This document shows positions 12,019 to 24,557 of a DNA stretch of 64,000 bases, one piece after another. Position numbers and translations under genes: made by a program. This DNA is from Favolaschia claudopus (taxonomy: Eukaryota; Basidiomycota; Agaricomycetes; Agaricales; Mycenaceae). The notes below the pieces were generated by a model. The model did no database searches and was not told where the DNA came from. It worked only from the letters and a program-made list of their open reading frames with translations. Where the stretch lies: positions 1,426,001 to 1,490,000 of the forward strand of contig JAWWNJ010000034.1 of the NCBI GenBank assembly GCA_037176885.1, written 5' to 3'. Every line of letters starts with the position of its first letter. Within the stretch, counting starts at the first letter, position 1.

Positions 12019-12219
12019 ACGTTCAGCACAACACCAGACAGTCTCAAAAGTTATCGATAGCAATGCAATGCAGACTAATATGTAACAGATATTGTACAAC
12101 TAAAATACACGTCAAGCAGCGGTGACTCTCCGCCGCCTTACTTCCTCTAACGCAGCGATCACTGCCTGCTTCGAAGCGCTTTGCTCCCTCCACGCATCAC
12201 TGGCTCGCCTAAACGTCGT

Positions 12220-15200
12220 CTAAATCAGCAACCAGGCGCAAATAACGCAATGTACGACGCACTTGGCACGACACAAGAACATGACAGTCAACGCCCAAGC
12301 CTTGAGCTTCTTCGTCTTTCTAGTCGGACCCGGAGGAGCTGCAACAGGGAATCCGATCCGTGCAATCGAACTGAGGATACTTCGTTCGCTAGTCCACATT
12401 TCAGTCACAGCTCGCGGCGAAAGGAGCTGGGCAAAGATGACACACCTCTTCTCGAATTTAGACAGCAAGATGAGCAAGTATTCTTTCTGGTAGCAAAGAG
12501 AACTGCGCATAGTCGATTCGCGCGTAAACTTGGCTTTCAGATATCGAATCTGCACCATCAGGCCCTTGCACTCCTTGTTATGCTGGAGTTTCAAAGCCAA
12601 TAGTTGGCGGTCATCCCTGTATCGGACGGTCAGCCAGATGAGAGTGCGGGCAAGAAAACACCACTCACATCACACAGACGTGCCCTTCCAAATCCTCCCT
12701 CGCTCGTAACGCCACCGCTTTCTGACTCTCCAACTGCTCATTCAACACCCTGATCTGCGTCTGACTCTGCTTTTTCGCCCTCTCCGCCCTCTGCCCCTCC
12801 TCCCTCTGTTTTGCCTCCAACCTCTCCTTCTCCCCCCTCAACACCTTCAAATCCCTCCCAAACGCCTCTGCATCTCGTCTCACACGTCGCAAATCCGCTT
12901 CGAGACTCGCCACGGTCCTAGCGACGTCGCTCTTCTCCGCTGCAATGCGATGCTTCTCCACCTCGGCGCGTTGGAGTTGGTCAGCTTGGTCGTCGAGCGC
13001 TCGTCGTAGGTCATCGATCTCGCCGAGTTGGAGGTCGAGTTCGTGGCGGCGGTTGTCGTGTGAGACTTGGGAGGCGCGGTATTCTGTCCGAAGGCGGTTC
13101 GCGTGCTGTTAGTTCCGGTCAATGCAAAGCTCAATTATTTTTGAAGAAAAGCTTGCCTCAGAAATTTCGGAGAAACGACGCTGCAAGTCTTTGTGGTCTT
13201 GCGCCAGCAGTGACCGTTCGTGTCGAAGCTGCTCAACCGTCTCGGCATTCTCTTGAACACGTTCTTCCAGCAGCCGTGCCTTTTGCTCAGCAGTGGCGTT
13301 CACTTGAAAGATATGAGTCCCCGAACGATAGCGACGAGCAGCCGCTGACCTCGAAGCTCGTGTTCCAGTTCATGATTCTCCTCCTTGAACCGGTGGAGTT
13401 GTCGTTTAACATCTTCCATGTCCTGAACCCGCAAATCAGTCCGGAAGCAGTCGACACAGAAGCCAAGCTACCGTTTCAGTTCTCTGCAGCTGCAGAAGAA
13501 CATTTTCTTTCTCACGTTGCGCACGGTTCTGTTCGGTGGACAGCGCACGAAGACGAGACCGCTCGGACTTGAGGTCTGTTTCCAATTCGGAAATGATTCG
13601 TCTGGCCTCTTCCAGTTCCTATATTCAAAGTGAGCTGCAACCCTTACCCAGCAGAAAGAGACACCATACCGATTCGATTCCAACCCGCAACTTCTCTCCT
13701 GCCTTCTTGGTCTCGGCGACTATCCTCACTTCTTCCTCTGCCTTGTCGACCTTGGCATTCAAACGATTAGCAGCATCTTGCAGAACCGCTTTCTCGCCCA
13801 GCAGCTTCTGCTTTTCTTCTTCCCATTGCTTCTTCATTTTGGCTAGCTGGTAATTGACAGAATGGAGATCAGAGCGCAGGGCTTCGCTCGTCCTGGTAGG
13901 CGGGGTTGGCGGCTCCGATGGGAGCGAGGAGTTGAAAGCGTCCATTGAACTGCGAGATAGTTAGCGCATGGAGACATGTAACCAGCCAATCTGCATCTAC
14001 CTTTCGTCTCCGTCCGCTCTGATGACACTCCTCAGATCGACCTTTGTGAGACACTTCTGGCATCTGGCTCGCTCTAAACGGTGCAAGCGTCGCTGCTCCC
14101 TTCTCGACAACCGAGCAATTTCTTCTTCGAGGGCCACGATCTTGGCTCTGGCATCCTCAAGGCGTTTTGTGAGTCCGACTACGCCGACGCCTGCATCCTC
14201 GAGCTTGTCTAGCTTGTCATCGATGCTGTTGTTCGCATGGTCAAGTTCTCGCTGCAGGCGAGCGATTTCAACGAGGAGAGGCGAGACCGAGCCATCTCCA
14301 CCGGCAGTAGTTTGCAACCAGGACATCTAAATAGATTCAGCAACAGTCGCAGAATAGTTGATCAACCCACATCTTTCAGCGGCCCTCCCGGTGTGCGTGG
14401 TGCTCTCATCGACATGGACAGCACATGCCGGTGGATCGGAGAGATACCGCTCACGTTGAAAGCCTTGCTTGGGGTGTTTATGTCGTTCATGGTCGACCGC
14501 AGCGCTTTGTTTCTCTCAAGAAGCTCTTCCCTCTCCCTCTCGAGCATGTCAATCTTAGCATCCTTGGCTGCTTCGATGGCTTTTCGAGCCGGAGACTGAT
14601 TAACGACCGCATTAAGACGAGCAATCTCCCGGTTAGCGCCGTCGAGCTCGTTTTCCAGGGCTTCCAGTTCAGCTTCCGTCGGTCCAGGGACGAGAGGATT
14701 ACTTGACGCGTCCGAGACATCCCGTTGACGCTCACGCTCACGTTCACGCTCGCGCTCCAGACCGGCGATTTTGGCTTTGAGCTTGGCAACTTCAGCCTCG
14801 TCGTCCAACATCTTCTGTTCGGCGGCCTCCAGAGCTTCTTCCATCTGTCTCGCCAGCTCCTCCGCTCGCTCGCGTGCCCCATCCAAGCTCTCAATCTGGT
14901 CTGCAGCTTGGTCATCGACCGTCTTCAAGCGCTGGATCTCTTCCTGCTCGGATGCCAACTGGTCTTCGAGAGACTCAATGCGAGCGACAGCGGCCTCCGC
15001 AGCCTGCTCGAGCTCAGTCACATAGGCCTTGGTCGAATGCAGGTCATCTTCCAACTTTTGAGCGAGGTCTATCTGAGACTTCATCTCAGCAGCTTTAGAA
15101 TCCAATTCCTGCTCGAGACTCTCCGTGAAACCTCGCTCTTCCTTGAGTTCCTTCTCGAGGTCATCAACCCTGGCATCCGACTGCAAGACTGCGTCTTCAA

Positions 15201-17713
15201 GCTCTGCAATCTGCGAGTTGGCGTTACGCAAGTCGGCGAGAACCTTGTCCACGCGCTCGTTCGCTTCCCTCAATTCGCCGCCGAGCTCTTGCCCGCTTTC
15301 GAGCGCCCGCTCCGCCTTCTCAACACGCTCCATTGCAGCATCACGCTCCTCTTGCGCTGCACTGGCCCTTCGCTCGACATCTTTGACTCGCTCACTGGCG
15401 CTGTCTTCAGCTTCAGCCGCCCGGTTTTCAGCCTCGAGGAGCCGTGCCTCAAGATCACCAACAATCCCCTCCACCCCCTTCTCAACCTCCTTCATCCTCT
15501 CCTTCCACCGCTCCTTGTCTCTTGCTCGCTCTGCTTTCTCTTCCTCCAGCGCCTTCTCGACCTCCTGCTTCTCAGCCGCCCAACGCGTCGCCTCGTCTTT
15601 GAAAGCCTCTATCATCTCCTCCAATTCAGCCTTCTCTTCCAACCATCCTTCCGCAGCCGCATCTTCTGCCACATTACCCAGCGCAGTACCTCCAAGACTG
15701 GCCCGCTTCCCACCACCGCCGACACTCGTCCTCCTCCCTTCGCCTGTGCCTCCGCCTCCACCCTCACTGTCAACCTTCTTCAACCGCTCCACCAACGCCT
15801 CGTTCTCCTCCTGCAACCGTCGATTCAACCCATGCAAATACGTATTCAACTTCCCCGCATTGAACCGCCCGACGCCATGCAACCCCTGTGGCCCAGCAAA
15901 GCCCATCACAGGGTCAAAAGAGGCGTTCGCGCGGTAATGATGTGTCGTCAAATCATGCGACGACGCAGTCGAAATGATCGACGCGCCGTCGTGGTTTGCG
16001 CCGGGCGTCGCCCATGGTGCACCTGCATTCGAGGCGGACTCCGAATCCGACGTCGCCGGGGAGGGGATGAAGGTCTGTGCGAGAGGGTGCGAGCTGCGAC
16101 GGGCGGGCACGCGCGGTGTCGCACCTGCGAAGGCGGTCCGCAGGCCGGGGGTTCCGAGTGGGGCGAGGCGTGGTCCTGGCCCTGGGGTTGCCTCTGGCGT
16201 GTCGGCATCGGCATCGGCGTCACTCAAGAGAGTTGCGCGGGGCAATTTACCGCGGGGATGGGGAGTGGGAATTTTGAGGCGGGGGCGCGCGGTGGAGTTG
16301 ATGACGGACAATAGGAAGGATCGGCGGCGAGTGTGTGGGGTGAGAGGCTCTTCGTCGGCTGCCGACTCCTCTTCTTCGCCTTCACTGTTTGAAAGGGGAC
16401 GTGCTTGAGGCGTGGTGAGAGTTTCTTCTGCTGCAACGGGAACATTGAACCGCGCTCGAGCACGTGGGAACGCAGGAGTTGGAGTAAACGCAATAGATGG
16501 AGCGGGCGAAGAAAAGGCGCTCGCAAGGCCCCCGGGAGAGCGGCCACGGCTTTGATTAACCTGGTCGGGATGGAAAGTTGGCCCGCCATCTGAAGAGAAC
16601 GTAGGCTCGCGCTCGTTCGCAGCAGACTCGTCAGTAGCAGAAGGTTCCTGCGCTTCCTGAACCTGTTCTGTATCGGACAGCGCATCCGCAGTCCTCACAG
16701 GTGATATATGGACATCTGTAATATCCATAGAATGCGTGTCGCCTTCCCTTAGATACGAGTCATTTCCGCTTTCTTCGTCATCTGGACGGGAGACGACGAT
16801 AGCAGGAGAGGCAGTGGCGGATCGAGGTAATGGTACGTTCAACGGTGAGGGCGAACTCGCATTGGAACGCGGAAACCCGAGAGACCGGTTACTGCGGGGC
16901 GTTGAGTTGGCTGCTGAGGACGCAGGGGAGTCGGTAGTACGAGACAGGGATGGTGTGCGGGTACGTGACAATGGACGCCTTAAAGCAACGTTGCGGAACT
17001 TGTCAAATGGCGAGGGCTTGGGCGATGGCTGGACGAGTTGAATCAGTATATGGGAATTTGGAGCATAAATGGAGACGCACTTGAGGCTCTGAGCGTAAAC
17101 TGACTGAATAATCGTAATTTTTCCTTGGTGTGGCATCATCGTGACCAAAGCGTTGAGGGGGAGAACTCGTCCGACTGATTGACTCGAGCGCCTCGCTCAA
17201 AGACAAATCAGGCTCGTCTTCCTCGTCAACCTCTTCCGCTGGAAGGTACACCTCAGGAACGCTCTCCTTGCTCTCCTCCTCGTCCTCGTCCAACTCTGAA
17301 TAATGGCCAGTTCCGCGTATATCCGGAAGCGACGGAATCGCGCTAACATCGTCAAAGCTGTCTGGATCCAGATGACTCTGCCGCGACGACACCCTCGAAG
17401 AACGACCCATAGACGAGCGCGCTATTGAATTGGCGAAACGAGAGGCGGAGGAGGTGGTTGTGCTCGACATTGCCCGCATAGTCGAAGCGTGATGAGACGA
17501 GACAGTCGGAGTCGAGTGCATGGGCATTGAGATATTTCCCATGGTGAGTTGTTGTTCTTTGACGGGGGGTGGGTTGGATGATTCGTGTAGAAATTCGTCT
17601 TCGCCGTCTGAGTCGCCAAAGGCAGGGACTGAGGGGAGAGAGGGCATATCGTTATCCTCTATGGCTTCTATACGACGCCATATGCGAGAAGGCGTCTCTA
17701 ACATGGTCGCCAT
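12220..17713 (-). CDS. Large coiled-coil spindle-pole/MTOC protein with CNN_1N and PACT motifs (Mto1/Pcp1-like)
   Basis: The start at 17713 opens a long acidic, Ser/Pro-rich N-terminal region over two exons, then one very large exon (about 14362-17100). Around 15880-15790 the sequence GRFNAGKLNTYLHGLNRRLQ matches the centrosomin N-terminal motif 1 (CNN_1N), used in centrosomin, Mto1 and ApsB to bind and activate gamma-tubulin complexes. Most of the rest is heptad-rich Glu/Lys/Ala coiled coil, which continues through short exons to about 12660. Near 12560-12450 the segment IRYLKAKFTREST...YQKEYLL, followed by SSIARIGFP, matches the PACT coiled-coil targeting domain of pericentrin, Pcp1 and AKAP450. 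The product should anchor microtubule nucleation at spindle pole bodies or other MTOCs. The protein is near 1,500 residues. The long open frame on the opposite strand at 14725-16314 is a by-product of its codon bias. Confidence 0.82.
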
Positions 17714-17898
17714 CGTGGCGAGTGGCAGGAGGGAAGTGGCGAGTGGTGGTAGGAAGTTGGGGAGAACGGTGCACGTGATCGTGTTTGTCTGTTCCCACGG
17801 CTACATCCTCCTACATCCTCCCCCAAAAATTGGATTCTTCTCATTGAGTCAAAATTCCAAATGCGAAATACATCACAGCTACAAGTACATACAACAGC

Positions 17899-19739
17899 CT
17901 ACGAAGAAACCTTCCCAACATACACATTGAAATTATACACCGTGCACTGATTCGAAATCTGCAGCCCTCCTGTCCCGCTAATATTCGCAGTCGAACTCGC
18001 CAGTGCGAACTTCTGCGCACCAACCCCCATCGGCGCAGCAACCGTATGAACACCAGCGGAAAGCTGGAACGTCTTGGGCGCATTGGAACCAGAACTATGC
18101 TCTGTCAGCCCGGGGAGGAATACTTTACGAGAACGGCATGAAAGACGAACGTGATAGTGACGGTCCCAGCGCTCTTCAGCATCGCAATAACGAAGACTAA
18201 ATCATCGGCGTATTGGAAACCGGTGGGTTGCCCGTCAACGGTATCGGAGCAGGTGGCGCCTTTGGGATTGGGACGATAGTAATATACAAGTTCATCGGTC
18301 TATGCCAGTTATCAGCGCCCAAAGACGAGGAGAAAGTGTAAGCTCGTACCACGATTGTGGGCGCAGAAGCACCCGCTTTGAAAGCAGAAATATACACCTG
18401 AGCGACGTCTCTCCAGGCATCATGCGGCATCCTGCAAGTACACGCGTCAGAAATTGTGAGACTCGTGTGATCATTCCCTTGCCCGTTCACCCAACGCGAA
18501 GCACCAGTAGGTCCACCAGCATACACTGGTGAGTTATCACCGTGCAAAGGACCGATGTAGTGCGATTCTCCAAAATCTATTCATTTCATATGTGAATCGA
18601 CAACAGCAGTGAAAGAGAAATCCACCAACCATTCCAGGTGAGGATCTCAACAAACTGAGGCTGCAGCTGCAGAGCCTGGTCCCAGCGGGTCTGATACAGC
18701 CAATCAGAGTAGAATATCCAGTTCTTGCCGTAGGTGTCGCCTCCGTAATGGGTAGAGAACCACGGAGAGACGGCTAAAAGTGCTGTTAGATGTGTGGAAA
18801 CAGGTCTGCTCAGCGCCACGTACGCATCATATATGGTTTGCCACGGAGATCAGTGATGTACTCCTGGTCAAGAGCGGTCGTGAGGTTCGCGTCAATAGGG
18901 TCGTTATTGAAGTTGGGCCACTAGTGCAACAAGTTAAAGGGTAAGCAGGCCAGATGGCATTGAAACTCACCGCTGCATTCCAGCTCATTCCACAGTCGGC
19001 GCTGCGCGAATCAGATTGAGGCAAACAGTATACACCACGGCGCTGATGCACTCACTTGGTAGTAGTGATAAAGCTTCCTGGCTGCCAATTCGGGCACGCA
19101 AAGACTTTGACGCCGCTCTGGCCTTCGACTTGTCGGTACGGGAAATTGTCGCCCACGAAACTGGATACAAAGGCTGCGCTGTTATACACGAACTGTCCAG
19201 GGAGCGTTGCGTATTTCTGCAAGTAGGACGACATCATATTCGTATCTATGAATGGCATCAGATTACTGAGGCAAAAGCCACATTATTCTCGCTTACCTCC
19301 CGCCGTCCAATACGCAAAATCAAAGCTGATGAAAACTTTGAACCCGGTCTTGGCTGCTGCGGCATACCCAAGTCCGAGCTGCTGATCATTGTATGAATCC
19401 TTCCCTGGATGTAATGAGTTGCTGAAAACACAACTTCAGTCTAGCTGACCGATATTCAGTGCAAACGCATCGATGCCGATAGACTTGGCGAGGGTCATAT
19501 CAGCTTCCCAATCACTCTGACTATACGTTTCGACGACTCCGACCTGAGGAAAGTTGCGGTCAGATCAACATACCCAAAACATGTGCATCGTATCCACTTA
19601 CGATGAAATGGGCAAAGACGTACTTCTGACCCGCTCGTTCTACCAACTCCGTCGAGCGCTTGGAGGGCAGCGCTGACGGCAATGCGGCCGCCAACACCGA
19701 CAAGGTGAGGGAAACGAAGACACTCAGATGGAAACGCAT
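17899..19739 (-). CDS. Secreted glycoside hydrolase family 71 alpha-1,3-glucanase (mutanase)
   Basis: Start at 19739: MRFHLSVFVSLTLSVLAAA is a clear signal peptide, followed by a KRS processing-like site. Exons then give KYVFAHFIVG, VVETYSQSDWEADMTLA and GIDAFALNI, the typical first blocks of GH71. Later blocks include FKVFISFDFAYW, ADCGMSWNAA, WIFYSDWLYQTRW, EILTWNDFGESHYIGP and MPHDAWRDVAQVYISAFK, all characteristic of fungal GH71. The final part, ending VYNFNVYVGKVSS, is the beta-rich C-terminal domain common in this family. The enzyme cleaves alpha-1,3-glucan, either in the fungus's own wall during remodelling or in other fungi. About nine short introns interrupt it. A TATAAG string at 19803-19808 on the minus strand, about 65 bases before the ATG, fits a promoter. 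Confidence 0.88.
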
Positions 19740-21003
19740 CTGTCCTGAAGACGGGGGATAGGAATCGCAGTCGTCCTCCTGCTCTAGATCCTCTCGTTGA
19801 ACTTATATGGGATTCGAATGCGAACACGAGATGCGAATAGTGATTCTCAGCGACCGAAGAGTGAACATGACGCATGTATCATGGTCGAGGAGGCTCTAGG
19901 AAACGAGCGAGCTGGATTGAGCTGGTCGAGGTACCCAGTTCGTTGTAACATCTGACTGAATCCGAAGACTGCATCAGCCTATTTCTTGGTCTTCCTTGAA
20001 CGCCATCAAGGCTGAGAGGTCTGCTGTTCGGTCAAATGAATTGCTGAAGGATGGGTCCTGCCGCGTGCATAATTCGACAGCCCCGAGGTTTACGATTTGG
20101 CTTGAAGAGAAGGGCGCGACAGAAAAATCTTGTAAGACTCTCAAAGTGGGATTATGGGAGAGTTCAAAAGCGGTTGTTTGTTCGTGTTAAACATTGAAGA
20201 CAAAGGCAAGTGCGGCCCGTCCGCCCGCCCCGTCTCGAAATCCCAACGTCGTTCACCATTGCTGAGGCCACACTCATGGTGCTGGAAAGATGAGAAACTT
20301 TCACCAATGTGCTATTTCCTACCAACATCGATCATTTCTGCTTTCGACGCGGAACTTTCGCCGACAACACCGCGCAGAATTCGGGGCGCCGGCTCAGGTT
20401 GACAGTGAAATCTGCCAGTCCAAGCATAGCTCTTGACTCCGCCTCTTTCGCCACCTTGGAACGTGGGTAACGGCCCACTACCCGTCGCTGCCAGTTCGAT
20501 TCTCGAGAAGCCTTGAATCAGATCGGTAGTCGCATTGGCCAGTGAAGAGTGACCGCTTCGAACATTGGCGGGCGCTACTCGCGGTTGATATCCGACCAGT
20601 ATTCGAATACTCTTCCCTGCGTCGGGGGTCTAGGACAGACGGCGAGAAGACAGTTTGAGGCCCGTCTTGGACCCATCTGCAATTCCACTGGCTCAGGCTG
20701 TGTCGCTTTCGGCAGACCTTCAATCTTTCTGCAAACCACTGACGTCTGGCAGCATCACGGCTCATACTTACTCCCGCTCCCGCTGCGCCGCCGTCGGGAT
20801 TGACATGGTGTTTCGTAAGTTCCCACTGCGCCGAGAAACACCACAGACCAAGTCTGACTACAAACAGGTAAACATTGATCTCGTCCGTTTCGGCAAAAAT
20901 GTGAATCAGAATGACACCCTTCTTGTATGAAGAAAAAGTATCTATAGAGGCGCAGGCCACGTCTCCAAGCCGTTCATGCTCAATTATCCCCCACCGCAAG
21001 GCA
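19740..21003. other. Divergent intergenic region between GH71 and DUF6533 genes
   Basis: About 1.26 kb. An open frame of 194 codons lies on the minus strand (20478-21062). It has no recognisable motif, overlaps the first exon of the DUF6533 gene and has no introns, so I do not accept it as a gene. The promoters of both flanking genes must lie here. Confidence 0.4.
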
Positions 21004-22679
21004 ATGATCGCCCACACCACCGTCGACGATCTCACTCTTGCGGAAGATGAGTGCGTACCCACTCTCTAATGCGTCCTATTCCACGATTCACAGCCATGCA
21101 GGAGATTGGTCGTTTCGCTCTACCTCGCCGCATTTGGTCGGTCTCGCAATAGCAATCCGTGTGGTCACTCTGTTCACACATATACTGGCAGTAATCCTAG
21201 CGTACGACTACATTCTGACATTCGGCGACGAAGTCACGTATGTGTGGATTCCGGGCGCGCGCACCCGCGGCGCTCGATGGTTTCTCTTCGTCCGCTACGT
21301 GTCAATGGGCGTCAATATGGCAATGCTAGGGACAACACTAGCCACATACCCACCAGAAGTATATGATTCGTACTCGCATCCTTCCGTTCAACTCAACACT
21401 CATGCCCTCTGTTTAGATGCATGTACCTGTTTGGGGTTCATAGCATGTTGACTGACCTGTCTGCGACAGGTGCAATCGCATCCACGCCGTTCGTGAACTC
21501 CTACTAGTGATACAGCAGTTCATGGTCGGATGTAAGCCTTCTTTTACCTTCGGTCCTAGCGAAGTTCTCAAAAACAGCCAGGCACAATCATCCTCCGCGT
21601 ATACGCCATGTACGACCTCAACAAGCGGGTTCTTACTTTCCTTCTTGCACCCGCTCTCGCCACTGTAGGGATAGGAGTGGTCAGTATACTACTGCTCGTG
21701 TTATCTATCGATGGATCGATAGTTTAAGCCTTCATCAATAGTGGGCCGTTCTTCCAGACAGCAACAACGATGCCAGCCAGAATACAAGTGTATATTTTCT
21801 GGGATGTCATACACCTTTGTCTCGAACCCGGTGCGTTTTGAGACTCCATACCTGCACACATCACTAATTCCTTCAATAGTGACAATCGTAAGCCCCGCCC
21901 TTAACCACACTCGAATTTTGAAACTTCTTTCTCGTCTATCAGGCCTAGCCATAGCCTGGGCAGCAGAGTACGTTCAGGCCGCCCACACCATAGTATCACC
22001 ATGCTAAACATAACCTTGCATCTCATGCAGGCTTGGCTGCGAAACAATCGCTCTTGGTCTTACCATATACCGTTCGCTGAGACGCGTGAGGGTCTCCCGC
22101 CTGTTTTCGTATCGCTCGGCCTCGCTTTGGGAGATCATGGTACGCGATGGTAAGCGAGCTTTCTCTATCACTCATGAAACATGTGGCGATTGACACGGCT
22201 ACTTGAAGGTGCCTTGTATTTTGGGTGAGTTCTTGCCCTGCTCCTTGATGACAGTACAACTGACAGAGGGTCAACTCAGCGTCGTTTGTCTCACTAATCT
22301 TGCGAATATCATCATGTACCATGTAAGCAGTGGTGATTTCTTATAGCGTCGCAATCCACTGACACTCCCTCGCCGATTCACAGTTTGGCGATGTAAGTAC
22401 CCCTCCTATAATTCCTGCCTCCCATTGATTGGCTCATCGCTTGACTGCCATGTAGTTCGCCACCGCCGGAAGCCTTGGCTGGCCAACAGCATCGTGAGCG
22501 CCCTCTTCGTTCATATGTAGCAATCGCAGTCCGGTTCCTGATCCTGTCCCAGCATATCCGTCGTGATGATCACACGAGTAATGCTTCATCTACATGTTGC
22601 AGCGGTTGAGGCGGACGGCTCGCTGTATTCTGAGAGTACAACTCAATTTGGCATGACGGAGTTTGTGGACTCGTGGTGA
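21004..22679 (+). CDS. DUF6533 domain-containing multi-pass membrane protein
   Basis: The spliced exons give the family's signature start, a hydrophobic helix ending AYDYILTFGDEVTYVW, then ARWFLFVRYVSM. Further membrane helices follow: LVIQQFMVG, TIILRVYAMYDLNKRVL and VRDGALYFGVVCLTNLANIIMY, with YRSLRRVR as a cytosolic loop. The tail has the ISVVMITRVMLHLH segment seen at the end of the last helix in this family, then a hydrophilic C-terminus ending EFVDSW. About seven helices are expected. The start at 21004 gives a short first exon ending before GTGCGT at 21051; the fit of exon 2 is approximate. These proteins are abundant in mushroom genomes and have no known function; a receptor-like topology has been noted for the fold but is not demonstrated here. 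Confidence 0.75.
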
Positions 22680-22935
22680 GTGAGCTGGGAAGTGCTTTGA
22701 AAGGGTGAAGGCGAAATGATAGAGAATGGCGCTGCTGAGGCAACGCGAGCCAGAATCTGAGGACGATGAAGTGACGAAGAAGCGATAGGCCGAGTGCCTT
22801 GTCGCGACACTTACCGATTCTCCCCTGTGCTCGACAACTGCAGTGGGTGCGAATCCGTAGCTGCTCATATTTCGGCGCTTCGTCGTGAGAGTAAAAGACA
22901 CGAGGCTATAAGCCTAATCGACATCTCCTTTCTCA

Positions 22936-24033
22936 ATGGCCACCGACACGACGACCACCGCTCCTCCCCCTTTCGATGACCCCGATGCGGACATTATCAT
23001 CGGATCCGCCGAAAGCGTCGACTTCCGCACTCACAAATTATTGATAGCCTGGGCATCTGCCTTCTTCAAAGACATGTTTGGTGTCCCACAGCCCTCCGGC
23101 ATGGACGATCCAGAGGCGGTGAAACCCGAGGAGAGTTGCAATGGGATCCCGATTGTATTCATGTACAACGACAGAAACGAGGTCTGCGGCAAAGACGTGG
23201 TGGAGTACATCCTGAGCTCTTGCCATCCTACTTGTCTACGCTCGGGTATGCCCTCGCTCTCAGTAGAGATAGTGGGCCCTGTCCTCGATGTCTCAGCAAG
23301 ATATCACTTCGAGTGGATCACCAAATCCGTACTCCGCAACTCCGACCTTCTGCAGACCAATCCATTTGTGCTTTTCGCGCACGCTTGTCGCAACCAGTTG
23401 AAGGAGGAAGCGGCGCTTGCGGCTGGAGCAGCACTACGCTTTTCCATCGCAGACTTCCCTTCGGAACCCGCTTTGAAGCTCATTTCGGGCTACGAGTACC
23501 ATAATTTGTTGCGATGTCACGTCCGCTGTGCGAAGGCGGCTAGTGCGCTGGCTCGACTCGAAAGCGACGAATCTGGAGTCAGAAGCTGGCTAAAGAATAT
23601 ATTGCCGCAGGTACACAGTCCTTGCTGTAACGAGAGCAGGGTGGATTCTTGGAATCACAAGCTGAATCTCCCGATGTCAAAGACCTTCAAGTTTAAATGC
23701 TCGACCACAACGTGGTTAATCGATTATCTCGAGGCAACAGCAACACAGCTTGCGATTATTCCTTATTTCTCCTCAGACGGTGACGAAAAGCGTTTGGAGC
23801 AGGCTCTGACAACGGCCTCCTCTTGTTCGACTTGCGCCACGAAAGTAATGTCAATAACGAGAACATTTATTCCTCGCCTCCAACGAGAAATTGAAGAGGC
23901 CTGTCAAGAAGTGAGTACCCAGGCGCGTTCTACTTCACTTGCCCTGCTCAACAGCGACACTCCTTGGACTCCCCAGATCATCACCGAAACAGTCTTCCTA
24001 GATATTCCACTGGAATCTGAGTCCGCACATTGA
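22936..24033 (+). CDS. BTB/POZ domain protein (paralog 2)
   Basis: This is a close relative of the gene at 9658-10727. It opens with PPPFDDPDADIIIGSAESVD, then HKLLIAWASAFFKDMFGVPQ. The shared downstream blocks are DRNEVCGKDVVEYILSS, FAHACRNQ, LKLISGYEYHNLLRCH and a Cys-containing segment SSCSTCATKV. A 66-base intron (23911-23976, GTGAGT...CCCAG) lies at the same place as in paralogs 1 and 3. It is an exact multiple of three and contains no stop, so both spliced (343 residues) and retained (365 residues) forms are open. The final exon IITETVFLDIPLESESAH matches that of paralog 1, which favours splicing. The function is unknown beyond protein-protein interaction through the BTB domain. Confidence 0.8.
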   Translation: MATDTTTTAPPPFDDPDADIIIGSAESVDFRTHKLLIAWASAFFKDMFGVPQPSGMDDPEAVKPEESCNGIPIVFMYNDRNEVCGKDVVEYILSSCHPTCLRSGMPSLSVEIVGPVLDVSARYHFEWITKSVLRNSDLLQTNPFVLFAHACRNQLKEEAALAAGAALRFSIADFPSEPALKLISGYEYHNLLRCHVRCAKAASALARLESDESGVRSWLKNILPQVHSPCCNESRVDSWNHKLNLPMSKTFKFKCSTTTWLIDYLEATATQLAIIPYFSSDGDEKRLEQALTTASSCSTCATKVMSITRTFIPRLQREIEEACQEVSTQARSTSLALLNSDTPWTPQIITETVFLDIPLESESAH

Positions 24034-24557
24034 TTTAGAACTAGTCAAGTAGTAGCCTTCGTTGTTCGAATACGCCATTCCTCCCGGACCAACTTCCTAC
24101 TGTAATGCCCATCGTTTGCCACGGACCACATTAGTACTTGCGCGCAACGTCAGCCGATGTACACTGGAAAGTGAAAGCCGCCTGACTGACATGTCGCAGC
24201 GCATCGCTCGTAGAAATGGGGAACCAGCCAGGACAAGTTCCTCGGACACACAGAATGTCATAGAGGTACTTACGCCTGACGAATTAAATGAACGACATCG
24301 TGAATAAGGCTTTCTCCCAGAATGAAGCTGCGTTTGCCTCGCTTTGTGTCCGATAGCGTTCTGTCGAATATTCTTTGTTCCAGTTCGTGCAGTGCAACCC
24401 TGAGGTTGAAGGGGAGCTTCAAGTTGGCTCGATTCAATGCCAGGAAACGAGGCAGAGTAGTTTAATTTTCGAGGGTCTTCGTGAACATCTGTGGATCCCA
24501 TTTTATACAAGCCATTATGATAGTATCGCAACTCTACCCTTTCCTTCACCCACCTCG
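24034..24557. other. Intergenic stretch between BTB paralogs 2 and 3
   Basis: These 524 bases contain the 3' region of paralog 2 and the promoter of paralog 3. An open frame runs upstream from the paralog 3 ATG to 24375, but the BTB homology begins only after 24558. No separate gene is supported. Confidence 0.4.

Noticed and set aside
14725..16314. 529-codon open frame on the plus strand
   Set aside because: It lies exactly antisense to the heptad-rich exon of the MTOC protein. Its Leu/Ser/Arg-rich composition is what the reverse of Glu/Lys/Ala-rich codons gives, and it has no motif.
20485..20515. String resembling a tRNA B box (GTTCGATTC)
   Set aside because: No matching A box or cloverleaf stems could be drawn upstream.
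20478..21062. 194-codon open frame on the minus strand
   Set aside because: No recognisable domain, no introns in an intron-rich genome, and overlap with the first exon of the DUF6533 gene.
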